From Natronococcus amylolyticus DSM 10524 (GTDB lineage Archaea; Halobacteriota; Halobacteria; Halobacteriales; Natrialbaceae): a stretch of DNA of 64,000 bases. Position 1 is the first letter of the stretch. Each line of letters opens with the position of its first letter. Under the pieces are notes generated by a model that saw nothing but the letters and a program-made list of their open reading frames with translations, was not told the origin of the DNA and did no database searches. The stretch is from NCBI RefSeq assembly GCF_000337675.1, contig NZ_AOIB01000043.1:28433-92432 (forward strand), given 5' to 3'. Below are positions 28,140 to 36,475 of the stretch, one piece after another. Position numbers and translations under genes: made by a program.

Positions 28140-28469
28140 ATGGGAGTCAGGCCACCATCGAACGACGACGACGACGAGCCGGAGAGCGTCGATTTCGGAA
28201 TCGCCGCCGTCGACGCGCGCCTCAGGCGCTCGGAGCTAACGTTTCCGGCGACCAAAGACGACGTCGACGCCGAACTCGGTCACGAGCGGATCTCGTACGA
28301 CGTTCACGGGAACGACGTTCCGCTCGGCGAGATGCTCGCAGAGGCCGACCAGCAGCGGTTCGACTCGCGTCAACAGCTGTTGAACGCGCTGCACGAACCG
28401 TTCGAGGAACACCGCCGACAGAACTCTAACGGCGTCGTCCAGCAGTTTCGGTCGATGCTGCCGTTCTAG
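28140..28469 (+). CDS. Conserved haloarchaeal protein (DUF5789-like)
   Basis: 109 residues from ATG 28140 with a TATA-like TTTTGATAT about 25 bp upstream. Pattern LTFPATKDDVDAELGHERIS then VPLGEMLAEADQQRFDSRQQ matches small haloarchaeal DUF5789-type proteins, which show a 'FPA-T...' start and a 'L-G-E-x-L' centre. Function unknown. Converges with aglJ. Confidence 0.75.
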   Translation: MGVRPPSNDDDDEPESVDFGIAAVDARLRRSELTFPATKDDVDAELGHERISYDVHGNDVPLGEMLAEADQQRFDSRQQLLNALHEPFEEHRRQNSNGVVQQFRSMLPF

Positions 28470-28481
28470 CCGTTCCGGTCG

Positions 28482-29495
28482 CTACTCGTCGTCTCGGTCC
28501 CGCTCGCGTTCGGCCCGCGTAATCTGCTCGAGCCGGCGGCGCTGTTCGCGGTGCAGCGTTACGAGCATGTCCGAGAGCACGCCGAACATGAGCAACTGCA
28601 CGCCGAGCAGAATCGCGGCCGCCGAGACGACCGCCAGAATCTCGTGGCCCTGCTGGTACTGGATCCACTGCCAGAGGACGTACATCGCCACGACACCGCC
28701 GGAGGCGATGCTCGCCGCGCCGAGGCTTCCGAAGTAAAACAGCGGGTTGTTCGTCTTCGCCAGCGAGTACAGTGCCAGCACGATCGTCCCGCCGTCCCTG
28801 AGCGGGTGGAGGTTCGTCTCCGAGGCCTCCGGCCGAGCGCTGTAACTGACCGGGACGACCGTCGTATCGACCCCGTGTTTGACGCACTCGACGGCGAGTT
28901 CGGTCTCGATCGTGAACCCGTCCGAGTCGAGCGCGAGGCGTTCGAACGAGTCGGTCGTAAACGCCCGGTATCCCGAGAGGATATCCTCGTACTCGGCGCC
29001 GTGAATCAGCCGAAACGAGCGGTTGATCAGTCTGTTTCCGAACCCGTTCAGCGCCTTCATCGCGTCGTCGTCCATGTCTGCAAACCGGTTTCCGATGACG
29101 TGTTCGTACCCCCGCGAGAGCGGCTCGAGCATCCGTTCGGCGTCGGCCGGATCGTAGGTGCCGTCGCCGTCGACCATCAGTACGTACGGGACGGTGACGT
29201 ACTCGAGGGTCTCTCTGACGGCCTGGCCCTTCCCGTTGCCGGCCTGGGTGAACACCTGGGCGCCTCGCTCGCGCGCGATAGTGCGCGTCTCGTCGTCGGA
29301 GTCGCCGTCGACGACGACGACGTTCGAGTACCCCTGTTCGCGGAAGCCGTCGATCACGCCGCCGATCGTCGCCGCCTCGTTCAGCGTCGGGATGAGGATA
29401 CAGACCTCGTCGGTCGAAATATCGCGCGTCCGTTCGCTCATCGACAGGAACGCCTCCCGCTCGAGCGTCGACGCGCGGACCCCGTCATGCTCCAT
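28482..29495 (-). CDS. aglJ: Dolichol-phosphate hexosyltransferase AglJ (GT2)
   Basis: 337 residues. GT2 catalytic domain: VCILIPTLNEAATIGGVIDG, VVVVDGDSDDETRTIARERG, the DxD-type motif MVDGDGTYDPADAERML, and EDILSGYRAF. The C-terminus has two membrane helices (SLGAASIASGGVVAMYVLWQ; LAVVSAAAILLGVQLLMFG). This matches AglJ, which adds the first hexose to dolichol phosphate in archaeal N-glycosylation. A TATA element (AATATATTTTT, about 30 bp before 29495) supports the long start; a second ATG at 29441 precedes the domain directly. Confidence 0.85.
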   Translation of the reverse strand: MEHDGVRASTLEREAFLSMSERTRDISTDEVCILIPTLNEAATIGGVIDGFREQGYSNVVVVDGDSDDETRTIARERGAQVFTQAGNGKGQAVRETLEYVTVPYVLMVDGDGTYDPADAERMLEPLSRGYEHVIGNRFADMDDDAMKALNGFGNRLINRSFRLIHGAEYEDILSGYRAFTTDSFERLALDSDGFTIETELAVECVKHGVDTTVVPVSYSARPEASETNLHPLRDGGTIVLALYSLAKTNNPLFYFGSLGAASIASGGVVAMYVLWQWIQYQQGHEILAVVSAAAILLGVQLLMFGVLSDMLVTLHREQRRRLEQITRAERERDRDDE

Positions 29496-29564
29496 TGCTC
29501 GTGAATTTCGTGCCGTAGATGAAAAATATATTGGTCATTGATAGTACAAAATAGTCGGTCGGCG

Positions 29565-30944
29565 CTACGATCCCACTATGGAGACGATGTGCTGGCGCAT
29601 CCGCCCGTCGATCGGGATCTTCGCACACCGCTCGTCGAGACCGATCGTCTGGAGCAGGAGACTCGAGTCGTCGAGCAGGGAGAGCTGGAGGTAGGTGCCC
29701 TCGCGGTAGCCGTCGCTGGTCCTGGTCATGTTGATGATCTTCAGCGTCTCGTACTCCCGGAGCTGGTCGGTGATGCGTTTCTTGCCGAGGACGTTGGCGT
29801 CGATCGCCTCGGCGAACGCGCGGTAGACGCGGTACATCTCGGTGGCCTTGAACGCCGAGCGCTCGGAGAACTCGTCCATCGTCGCAAGCGCTGCGATCGC
29901 GATCTTCGCCTGCGTGGGACACCCTCTGATAAGATCCTGGATCCGGGTCACCTCGGCGTCGTCGTTTGCGACTCGGACGTGGCTCTCCGTGACCTGGGCG
30001 GCGTCGTTGTCCCTGGCGACCTCGCCCGCGAGCCGGAAGAGATCGATCGCCCGACGTGCGTCGCCGTGTTCCTGAGCCGAGAAGGCCGAACACAGCGGGA
30101 TGACGTCGTCGGTCAGCACGTTCTCGCGGTAGGCGTCGCGCCGGCGCTCGAGGATATCCCCGAGCTGGTTTGCGTCGTAGGCCGGGAAGACGATCTCGTC
30201 AGGCGAGAAGGAGCTCTCGACGCGAGTGTCGAGTCGGTCGCCGTACTTCAGGTCGTTGCTGATCCCGATCACCGTAATACTCGCGTCGACGTCGTTCTCC
30301 TCGCCCGCTCGCGAGAGCTGCATGAGGAGTTTGCTGTCGTCGGCCTCCTCGGGCGGGACGTTCTCGACGTCATCGGGCGGGGCGAGCCGGTCGATCTCGT
30401 CCAGGACCACGATGATCGCGTCGTACAGTTCGTCGATGACCGACCAGAGCCGATCGTAGTACGCCCCCGTCGCGATCCCCGAGTGCGGGATCGTGATCCC
30501 CGTCTTCTCGGGTTCGTTCAGGCTCTTCGCGAGGTGGATGACCGTCTGGACCTCCGAACGGCGCTGGGCGCAGTCGATGACCGCTCGGCCGATCCGGACG
30601 TCGTTCTCGAGGCCGCGGCCGACGACCTCGCGGCTGACGTAGCGGGTGACCAGCGTCTTCCCGGAGCCCGACTTTCCGAGCAGGAGCGTTCCCTTGCCCG
30701 TTCCGCCGGTGATCGTCGGCTTGAGCCGTCGGGCGACGGTCTCGATCTGGTTGTTCCGACCGACGATCTTGTTCTGGTCGGGGACGTGGTCGATCCGGAG
30801 CAGATCCTCGTTCGCGAAGATCCGATCTTCCTCGTCTAACACCGAGAGCGGATCGTCGCGAGACTTGGAGCGGGAGTGGGCGACCGCGCCGTGCTCGGCG
30901 GCGTACTCGCCGAGCGTCCCCGTCCCCTCCGCGTGCAAAGGCAT
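29565..30944 (-). CDS. Orc1/Cdc6 replication initiator
   Basis: 459 residues from ATG 30944; the longer open frame crosses origin repeats and is not used. AAA+ domain with Walker A LLLGKSGSGKTLVTRYV, Walker B AIIVVLDEIDRLAPP and sensor 1 ITVIGISNDLKYGDRLDTRV. The C-terminal winged helix (FSERSAFKATEMYRVYRAFA and DQLREYETLKIINMTRTSDG) binds origin boxes. It directly abuts a set of ORB-like repeats, one of them overlapping its own start region. The product should bind these repeats, load MCM and repress itself. Confidence 0.96.
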   Translation of the reverse strand: MPLHAEGTGTLGEYAAEHGAVAHSRSKSRDDPLSVLDEEDRIFANEDLLRIDHVPDQNKIVGRNNQIETVARRLKPTITGGTGKGTLLLGKSGSGKTLVTRYVSREVVGRGLENDVRIGRAVIDCAQRRSEVQTVIHLAKSLNEPEKTGITIPHSGIATGAYYDRLWSVIDELYDAIIVVLDEIDRLAPPDDVENVPPEEADDSKLLMQLSRAGEENDVDASITVIGISNDLKYGDRLDTRVESSFSPDEIVFPAYDANQLGDILERRRDAYRENVLTDDVIPLCSAFSAQEHGDARRAIDLFRLAGEVARDNDAAQVTESHVRVANDDAEVTRIQDLIRGCPTQAKIAIAALATMDEFSERSAFKATEMYRVYRAFAEAIDANVLGKKRITDQLREYETLKIINMTRTSDGYREGTYLQLSLLDDSSLLLQTIGLDERCAKIPIDGRMRQHIVSIVGS

Positions 30945-30963
30945 ACACCGTCTTTCAGATGAA
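30945..30963 (-). repeat. ORB-like element 0 (partial, at orc1/cdc6 start)
   Basis: ACACCG-TC-TTTCAGATGAA on the plus strand differs from the consensus at two central bases and lacks the G-tract. It occupies the bases immediately before the initiator ATG (30944), overlapping the promoter, where binding would shut off transcription. Confidence 0.7.
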
Positions 30964-31053
30964 TTTTCCTTAGCTCTTTCCCTCCGCGAGCGGGGGTCAC
31001 TCGCGTCGAGTTCGCGTCGGAATCGAAGCCGCCCGAACACTGGTCGCGAGTCA

Positions 31054-31073
31054 CACACCGGATTTCAGATGAA
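31054..31073 (-). repeat. ORB-like element 1
   Basis: CACACCGGATTTCAGATGAA; core intact, no long G-tract. Spaced about 54 bp from element 2. Confidence 0.85.
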
Positions 31074-31099
31074 TCGCCGGCAAGGGGAGGGTCAGTGCT

Positions 31100-31128
31100 C
31101 CCCCACCCACACCGGATTTCAGATGAAA
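31100..31128 (-). repeat. ORB element 2 (full, with G-tract)
   Basis: Core CACCGGATTTCAGATGAAA preceded on the plus strand by CCCCCACCCA, i.e. palindrome plus G-tract on the minus strand. Identical in core to element 3. Confidence 0.9.
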
Positions 31129-31161
31129 TGCTGCGAAGCCGGGACCGATCTCGGACGAGTA

Positions 31162-31190
31162 CCCCCACCCACACCGGATTTCAGATGAAA
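31162..31190 (-). repeat. ORB element 3 (full, with G-tract)
   Basis: Same sequence as element 2 over the whole CCCCCACCCACACCGGATTT...GATGAAATG unit, 62 bp further on. Confidence 0.9.
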
Positions 31191-31343
31191 TGCCGCGAGG
31201 AAGGGGGTGGTGGGGGAGGGCTCGTGACGGTCGATCGACGGCTCGGCGTGGGGTGGATCTCCGGGAGACGACCGCGACCTGCGCTCGTCTCGAGTGCTTC
31301 TATGCCTCTGCTCGCGGACGATACAGTCCGTGAATCGGCGATA

Positions 31344-31365
31344 TCATCTGAAATCCGGTGTCGGG
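31344..31365 (+). repeat. ORB-like element 4 (inverted)
   Basis: TCATCTGAAATCCGGTGT followed by CGGG; opposite orientation to elements 0-3, reduced G-tract, first T bases of the palindrome not conserved. Confidence 0.85.
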
Positions 31366-31721
31366 TCGAAGAACGAACTCGAGACGCGAACACCCCGTGA
31401 CACCGACGAGAGCAATGCCTCGAGTCCCTCGATCCGGGTCCGTTTCTGGACGTAGAGGCGTAAGGTATAAACAGCAGAGAAGGATCGTCGTTCGATTTCA
31501 GAAACTCGACATAGAACGGTTGGTTCGGGATTGTCCCACTACACTACTACTACTAGATTACCACTAGAGTAAAGTATATAATAGAAGTCAGCGATCGTTT
31601 TAGACGAAACTCTCGTAGAGATCCGTAGGTCGTGTCTAGCACTCTCTGCACTCCTTAGCGCTCCTCGAGTTCGCTCGAGCCGGAGCCGTCGCCACCCCAC
31701 CCCCTCCCCACCTCCGACCGA

Positions 31722-31748
31722 TTTCATCTGAAATCCGGTGTGGGGGTG
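31722..31748 (+). repeat. ORB element 5 (inverted, full)
   Basis: TTTCATCTGAAATCCGGTGT followed by GGGGGTG, complete palindrome and G-tract in the inverted orientation, on the far side of the AT-rich stretch. Confidence 0.9.
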
Positions 31749-31867
31749 TCCGTCCCCGGAACCGACCCTGATCGCGTTCCGACTGTCGTCCGAACCCCGC
31801 TGATCCGTCCGATCTGCGAGCGATAGTCGTCGCTCCCTTGAGGACCTACTCGAGAACGGGTCGACGG

Positions 31868-32599
31868 CTACTCCGGAATCGGTGCCTCGGCTTCCCGCAC
31901 GCGCCGTTCCGCTTCCTCCCGATCGTCCGGGTAGCCGACGTCGATCCGCCAGCCGTCCATGCGAATGGCGTCGATCGTCCGTCCCGACTGAATGAGGAGA
32001 TCGATCGCGTCGGGCAGTTCGTACTCGCCGCGATCGGAGGGCTGGACGAGGTGACAGGCGTGGAAGATCGCGGGCGTAAACGTGTAGAAACCGGTCATCA
32101 CGAGGTTCGACGGCGGCTCGTCGGGTTTCTCGACGACCTCGACGATCTCGCCGTACTCGTTGGTGTCCAGCACGCCGTACCGGGAAGCCTCCTCGTAGGG
32201 AACCTCCTCAACGAGGAAGGCGGCGTCCGCACGCTCCTCGTGCTGGCGCTTGATCACGTCCCCGAGGTTCCCCCGGAAGACGTTGTCGCCGAGCATGAGC
32301 ACGAAGTCGTCGTCGACGTGAGGCTCGGCCTGCAGGATCGCGTGAGCGAGCCCGAGCTGCTCGCGCTGGTGGGCGTAGGTGATCGGCACGCCCTCGTAGG
32401 CGTCGCCGTAGCGCTCGATGAGTTGCTCCTTCTGGTAGCCGACGACGACAACGAGTTCGGTGACGCCGATCTCGAGCAAGTTGTCGAAGACGTCCTCGAC
32501 GAGCGGCTTCCCGTCGACCTCGACGAGCGCCTTGGGTTTGTCCTCGGTGAGCGGCCGGAGGCGAGTCCCCTCTCCAGCGGCCAGTACGACTGCTTGCAT
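31868..32599 (-). CDS. aglF: Glucose-1-phosphate nucleotidyltransferase AglF
   Basis: 243 residues from ATG 32599 with a TATA-like element about 26 bp upstream. Nucleotidyltransferase start MQAVVLAAGEGTRLRPLTED then KPKALVEVDGKPLVEDVF, with YAHQREQLGLAHAILQAEP, VLMLGDNVFRGNLGDVI, VEKPDEPPSNLVMTGFY and WRIDVGYPDD. It makes UDP- or dTDP-glucose for the glycan precursor. Its place in an agl cluster favours AglF, but substrate is not certain from sequence. Confidence 0.87.
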   Translation of the reverse strand: MQAVVLAAGEGTRLRPLTEDKPKALVEVDGKPLVEDVFDNLLEIGVTELVVVVGYQKEQLIERYGDAYEGVPITYAHQREQLGLAHAILQAEPHVDDDFVLMLGDNVFRGNLGDVIKRQHEERADAAFLVEEVPYEEASRYGVLDTNEYGEIVEVVEKPDEPPSNLVMTGFYTFTPAIFHACHLVQPSDRGEYELPDAIDLLIQSGRTIDAIRMDGWRIDVGYPDDREEAERRVREAEAPIPE

Positions 32600-32710
32600 G
32601 TCCGAACAGTCTCCGCGAATTACCAAATAGTTTGTGTACGTGTGACGCGGCGCGGAAAGATGGCTGTCGCAACGAACCCGTGGCAACTCGAGACGCGTCC
32701 GATCCGCGTG

Positions 32711-33601
32711 CTACTCCGACACTCGAGGGCGAATGTCACCCGCGACCACGCGGAGATCGGGGTGGTTCGCGAACTCGCGATACTCCGCCGGAAGCGCCTC
32801 GAGGGAGTCCGCCGCCGCGAAGCGCTCGCGGATCGTCGCCCAGCGTTCGTGGCGAACGACGACGATGACGGGCACCGTCTCGAGGCCGAGCAGCTTCGCG
32901 ATCGACAGCCGGTGTTTCCCGGCGCTGAACCGAATTATCTCGCCGTTCCGGCCGATTCCGACGCGCATCTCGTGGGGGAACTCGGTCTCCAGGATCGACT
33001 TCGTCGCGGCGTTTCCGGTCTCCATCCCGTCGTCCCCGTGCTCGAGCAGTTCGGTCTGGGAGACGTACCCCTCCTCGGCCATCGAGTCGTAGAGAGTGTC
33101 GAGGTCGGCACACCGACGCTCGAGTTCATCGATCGTCGACGACCGCCAGTCCTCGAGGCCGTTCTCGACCTTGCAGGCGGCGTACCGGTACTTGACCGTC
33201 CGCTCCCAGGACTCGCCCTCGAGGAACCGGGCTTCGAGCGAGCGGTGGATCCGCGTCTCGGTCCACTCGGTTCGAAACCGATCCCAGCGGCCGCCGACGA
33301 CCCCGACGATCAGCTCGTCGTGTATCGGCGAGCGTTCGGTATCGCTGTCCTTCGTCGGGAAGTGTGCCTTTCCGAACCGCGACTGGTACCGAAGATCGGC
33401 GGGATCGATCTCGACGGTCGCCGGGAGATCCGACGCCGTCGGCTCGCCGGCTGCGCTCCGGTGACGGATCGCCCACCAGTAGCCGAACGCGCTCTCGTAT
33501 AGGTACTCGAGGGATCGGCCGAGCGCCCTGGAAACTCCCCCGAGCCGGTAGAAGGCCAGAAACTTCCGCCACGACGTGGCCAGTGCAGCGAGAAAGAGCA
33601 T
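32711..33601 (-). CDS. ParB/Srx-like domain protein, paralogue 1 of 3
   Basis: 296 residues from ATG 33601 (a TTG farther upstream is possible). N-terminal helices (FLAFYRLGGVSRALGRSLEY) precede a domain shared with the next two genes: VEIDPADLRYQ, GRWDRFR, HRSLEARFLEGESWERTVKY, LDTLYDSMAEEGYVSQTEL, and MRVGIGRNGEIIRFSAGKHR followed by LSIAKLLGLETVPVIVVVRH. The last block resembles the ParB/sulfiredoxin-type nucleotide-binding fold (G-x-H-R). Within the glycosylation cluster it may modify glycans or lipids. No catalytic activity is demonstrated for this family as far as I know. Confidence 0.75.
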   Translation of the reverse strand: MLFLAALATSWRKFLAFYRLGGVSRALGRSLEYLYESAFGYWWAIRHRSAAGEPTASDLPATVEIDPADLRYQSRFGKAHFPTKDSDTERSPIHDELIVGVVGGRWDRFRTEWTETRIHRSLEARFLEGESWERTVKYRYAACKVENGLEDWRSSTIDELERRCADLDTLYDSMAEEGYVSQTELLEHGDDGMETGNAATKSILETEFPHEMRVGIGRNGEIIRFSAGKHRLSIAKLLGLETVPVIVVVRHERWATIRERFAAADSLEALPAEYREFANHPDLRVVAGDIRPRVSE

Positions 33602-33764
33602 CTGGTAGTCGGCCTCGGAACCGCCGAGGTTCCCGGCGACTCCCGTTTCCTGTACGTCGAGCGCGATCGATCCGGGCAAAAAACTTCGGCGAGGACGGCG
33701 TTCACGTTGGATCCGGTGATTTAACTGAAGGACTCACTTACTAATACGTGAGGAAATCGGTAGA

Positions 33765-34700
33765 GTGAGCCTCGTACACAGATCGGGTCGAATACTCCGC
33801 GAGGACGGCGTTCTATCCCTGCTGTGGCGTTCCGTACGGTTCGTCTGGACGACGACCGTCTGGCGGCAGGAACTCGTTCAGCGGCTCCCAGTGTGGGCAC
33901 TCGAGTTCGCGTTCGATGTCCGCAGCCGGCTGCTGTTCAGCATGAGTGACGCGAACCCGGCCCGACCGATCATGATCGATCCCGACGAGATCGAGTACTA
34001 CCACGGGAGCGACGACCCGTGGCGGCTTGGACGCGTTCTCGACGGCGACTGGGACGAGCCCGAGGGACGGTTCGAGGAGACGGCCGTCTACCGGTCGCTC
34101 GAGGCCCGGTTCCTCGAAGGCGTCGACTGGGCGGAGACGGAGCTCTACACCGAGTACCGCGACCGCCTCGAGGCCGGCGATCCGTACTGGCGATGTACGA
34201 CGGAGGCGGAACTCGAGGCCTACTTCGAGCGGATCGACGACCTCTACGAGTCGATGGCCGAGGAGGGGTACCGCTCACAGCGGGAGCTGCTGGCCGACGA
34301 CGACGCCGACCCCCGCGGGGAGAACACCGACGCGGTCCACCCGGTCGTCCAGGAGATCGGCGTCAACGTCTACCGCGACGGCGAACTGGTCAAAAAGGGT
34401 GCGGGCTTCCACCGACTCGCGATCGCGAAGCTGCTCGACCTCGAGGAGATCCCGGTGACGGTGCGGGTCAGACACGCCGACTGGCAGGCGGTCAGAGACG
34501 AGATCCGCGCGGCCTCGTCACCCGAGGAGTTGGGCGACCGGGCGAGAGCCCACCTCGAGCATCCGGATCTCCAGGACGTCGTCCCCGAACACTGGCGGGC
34601 GTCGACGATCGAACCGACGGATCGTCCGGATCGTCCGGATCGCGAGGCGCCGCGGACGGACGATTCTGAGGACGACGACGTCCCGGTACCCCGCCGGTAG
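33765..34700 (+). CDS. ParB/Srx-like domain protein, paralogue 2 of 3
   Basis: 311 residues with GTG start 33765; TATA-like TTACTAATA lies 20-27 bp upstream, supporting it. N-terminus RSGRILREDGVLSLLWRSVR parallels the other paralogues. Core blocks: MIDPDEIEYYHG, GDWDEPEGRF, YRSLEARFLEGVDWAETELY, IDDLYESMAEEGYRSQRELL, and GVNVYRDGELVKKGAGFHRL followed by AIAKLLDLEEIPVTVRVRHA. The C-terminus is a short acidic, Pro/Arg-rich tail. Divergent from paralogue 1 and followed 54 bp later by paralogue 3. Confidence 0.75.
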   Translation: MSLVHRSGRILREDGVLSLLWRSVRFVWTTTVWRQELVQRLPVWALEFAFDVRSRLLFSMSDANPARPIMIDPDEIEYYHGSDDPWRLGRVLDGDWDEPEGRFEETAVYRSLEARFLEGVDWAETELYTEYRDRLEAGDPYWRCTTEAELEAYFERIDDLYESMAEEGYRSQRELLADDDADPRGENTDAVHPVVQEIGVNVYRDGELVKKGAGFHRLAIAKLLDLEEIPVTVRVRHADWQAVRDEIRAASSPEELGDRARAHLEHPDLQDVVPEHWRASTIEPTDRPDRPDREAPRTDDSEDDDVPVPRR

Positions 34701-34754
34701 CCGACACGCACCGAGCCAGCACGGTTAACTACCGCTGTCCGGAATCTCTCGGAC

Positions 34755-35471
34755 GTGTCCCATCTCCTCGCGCGGGTGAAAGAGATCTGGCGGCGAGACG
34801 GCGCTCTCGCGGTCGCCGACGAGACGGTCGCCCACCTCCGGTGGCGTCTCGAGCGCTCCGCGGCGTACGGAGCCGTCAAAACCCGCGAACTCGAGCTTCG
34901 GAACCGATACGTCGACGCCGATCCACTCGAGCTGACCTGGGTCGATCCCGCCGAGATAGAGTACGTCGTCGGCGAACTCGTCCCCGACGAGACCGACGAC
35001 TCGCACTTCGAACGGCCGAACGTCCCGGCCCAGGGGCGGGACGGGATCGGTGCCGTCCGCGGGGGCGAGTGGGACCGACCGACGGTTCCGTTCACCGACC
35101 TCTCGGAGTACCGGCTCTTCGAGGAGCGCTTTCTCGAGGGCGTCCCCTGGACCGAGACCGAGTTCGTCGACCGTCACCGCCGGTCTGCGGACTCAAACTG
35201 GTGCGAACGGAAGCTGGTGCACAAGCTCGAGCGCTTCGACGACCTCTACGAGACGATCGCGACGGCGGGGTACTCGAGCCAGCGCGAACTCGGCGGCCAC
35301 CCGCTGAACGAGATCATCGTCTACCTTGGCCGGAACGGCGAACTCCGGTGGCACGAGAACGGCCGCCACCGGCTCGCGATCGCGAAGCTGCTCGACCTCG
35401 AGTCGGTACCCGTACTGATCACGGTTCGCCACCGAAAGCTGCTCTTTCCGGGCGAACAACCCCCTCGTTAA
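34755..35471 (+). CDS. ParB/Srx-like domain protein, paralogue 3 of 3
   Basis: 238 residues, GTG start 34755. Blocks: RVKEIWRRDGALAVADETVA, WVDPAEIEYVVGELV, GGEWDRPTVPF, FEERFLEGVPWTETEFVDRH, FDDLYETIATAGYSSQRELG, IIVYLGRNGELRWHENGRHR followed by LAIAKLLDLESVPVLITVRH. It is the shortest paralogue and ends soon after the RH motif. Its stop overlaps the convergent GT2 stop in TTAA. Same expected role as its two neighbours; function unknown. Confidence 0.75.
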   Translation: MSHLLARVKEIWRRDGALAVADETVAHLRWRLERSAAYGAVKTRELELRNRYVDADPLELTWVDPAEIEYVVGELVPDETDDSHFERPNVPAQGRDGIGAVRGGEWDRPTVPFTDLSEYRLFEERFLEGVPWTETEFVDRHRRSADSNWCERKLVHKLERFDDLYETIATAGYSSQRELGGHPLNEIIVYLGRNGELRWHENGRHRLAIAKLLDLESVPVLITVRHRKLLFPGEQPPR

Positions 35472-36403
35472 CTCCCGGAGCGGTAGCTCTCGAGTCGGCT
35501 CGCGAACACCGCGAGCCGGCTCTTCACCTCGAGCACGCCCAGTAACGCCCTGCAGCCGACGCTGGCCGCCCAGTAGTAGAGGGTATATCGCACGTTTCCG
35601 GGATCGATCGCCAGCGCGTGCCTGAGATAGGCGGCCGCCGACTCCCGTCGTCCGCTCTCGGCGTAGATGATTGCGACGTTCGCCGCGAGCTCGGCCCGCC
35701 GTCGTCGGCCGACGTGTTCGCCATGTCGCTCGAGGACTCGTCTGTATCCCTCGAGCTTGCGCTCGGGATCCGTTCCGATCCGCTCGCCGTCGGTGTGGCG
35801 GTCCAGGAGTAGCTCGGGGATGCCCCTGATCTCGGCGCCCTCGTCGGCCGCCAGCAGGCGCAGGTAGAACTCGTAGTCCTGGACGGCGGGCAGCTCCTCG
35901 TCGAGGGGGCCGACGTCGTCGAACGCCGACGCGCGAAACGTCGTCGCCGAGAAGCTTCCGACCGGGTTGCCCCGCCCGAGGTCCTCGAGTGTGACCCGTT
36001 CCTGTGCGCGGATAACGTCGTAGACCGCGCCGTCCCGGTGTTTCCGATAGGAGGTGTAGACGCCGCGGACTTGCTCGGGAGCCTCCTGAAAGGTCTCGAG
36101 AACGCGGGCGACGTGGGTCGACGCCAGTTCGTCGTCGGAGTCGAGAAAGGAGACGAACTCGCCGGTCGCCCGTTCGATCCCGCGGTTCCGTGCCGCGTTC
36201 GCCCCGCCGTTCGATCCGGTCTCGAGGACCTCCAGCCGATCGTCGTCGCACGAATCGAGGACCGCGTCGGTCCCGTCGGTCGAGCCGTCGTCGACGACGA
36301 TCACCTCGAGGTCGTCGGCCGTCTGTGCGAGCGCGCTGTCGATCGCCCGACCGACGACCGACGCGCGGTTGTACGTCGGGATCACGATGCTGACCGCGGG
36401 CAT
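35468..36403 (-). CDS. Family 2 glycosyltransferase
   Basis: 311 residues from ATG 36403; a much longer open frame upstream on this strand is a shadow of the plus-strand gene. PAVSIVIPTYNRASVVGRAI, VIVVDDGSTDGTDAVLDSC, ARNRGIERATGEFVSFLDSD (DxD) and LPAVQDYEFYLRLLA are GT2 motifs. A helical C-terminal region (ESAAAYLRHALAIDPGNVRY) looks TPR-like. Probably adds a sugar to the dolichol-linked or S-layer glycan. Confidence 0.9.
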   Translation of the reverse strand: MPAVSIVIPTYNRASVVGRAIDSALAQTADDLEVIVVDDGSTDGTDAVLDSCDDDRLEVLETGSNGGANAARNRGIERATGEFVSFLDSDDELASTHVARVLETFQEAPEQVRGVYTSYRKHRDGAVYDVIRAQERVTLEDLGRGNPVGSFSATTFRASAFDDVGPLDEELPAVQDYEFYLRLLAADEGAEIRGIPELLLDRHTDGERIGTDPERKLEGYRRVLERHGEHVGRRRRAELAANVAIIYAESGRRESAAAYLRHALAIDPGNVRYTLYYWAASVGCRALLGVLEVKSRLAVFASRLESYRSGS

Positions 36404-36475
36404 TTCGTTGTCCGTCCTCTCGCCGCCGAAATCAAAGTCCTTTTGCTCGAGAGACCGTACCGCTAAACGAATCCG

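Larger units (their letters stand above)
30945..31867. other. Candidate replication origin (oriC) beside orc1/cdc6
   Basis: A gene-free 920 bp region between the orc1/cdc6 gene and aglF. Six copies of the ORB-like element TTTCATCTGAAATCCGGTGT (some partial) are arranged as four in one orientation next to the initiator gene and two inverted at the far side, with G-tracts facing outward. The DNA between, about 31440-31620, is AT-rich (for example AAAGTATATAATAG and a CTACTACTACTAG run) and is the likely unwinding element. This arrangement is the standard haloarchaeal origin. Confidence 0.9.

Noticed and set aside
30945-31748. CRISPR array
   Set aside because: The repeats are only about 20 bp, irregularly spaced, and present in both orientations next to orc1/cdc6; no cas genes. 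They are origin boxes.
32711-35471. Chromosome partition (ParABS) locus
   Set aside because: The three proteins only resemble ParB in one block; no ParA, no parS-like repeats, and the context is glycosylation.
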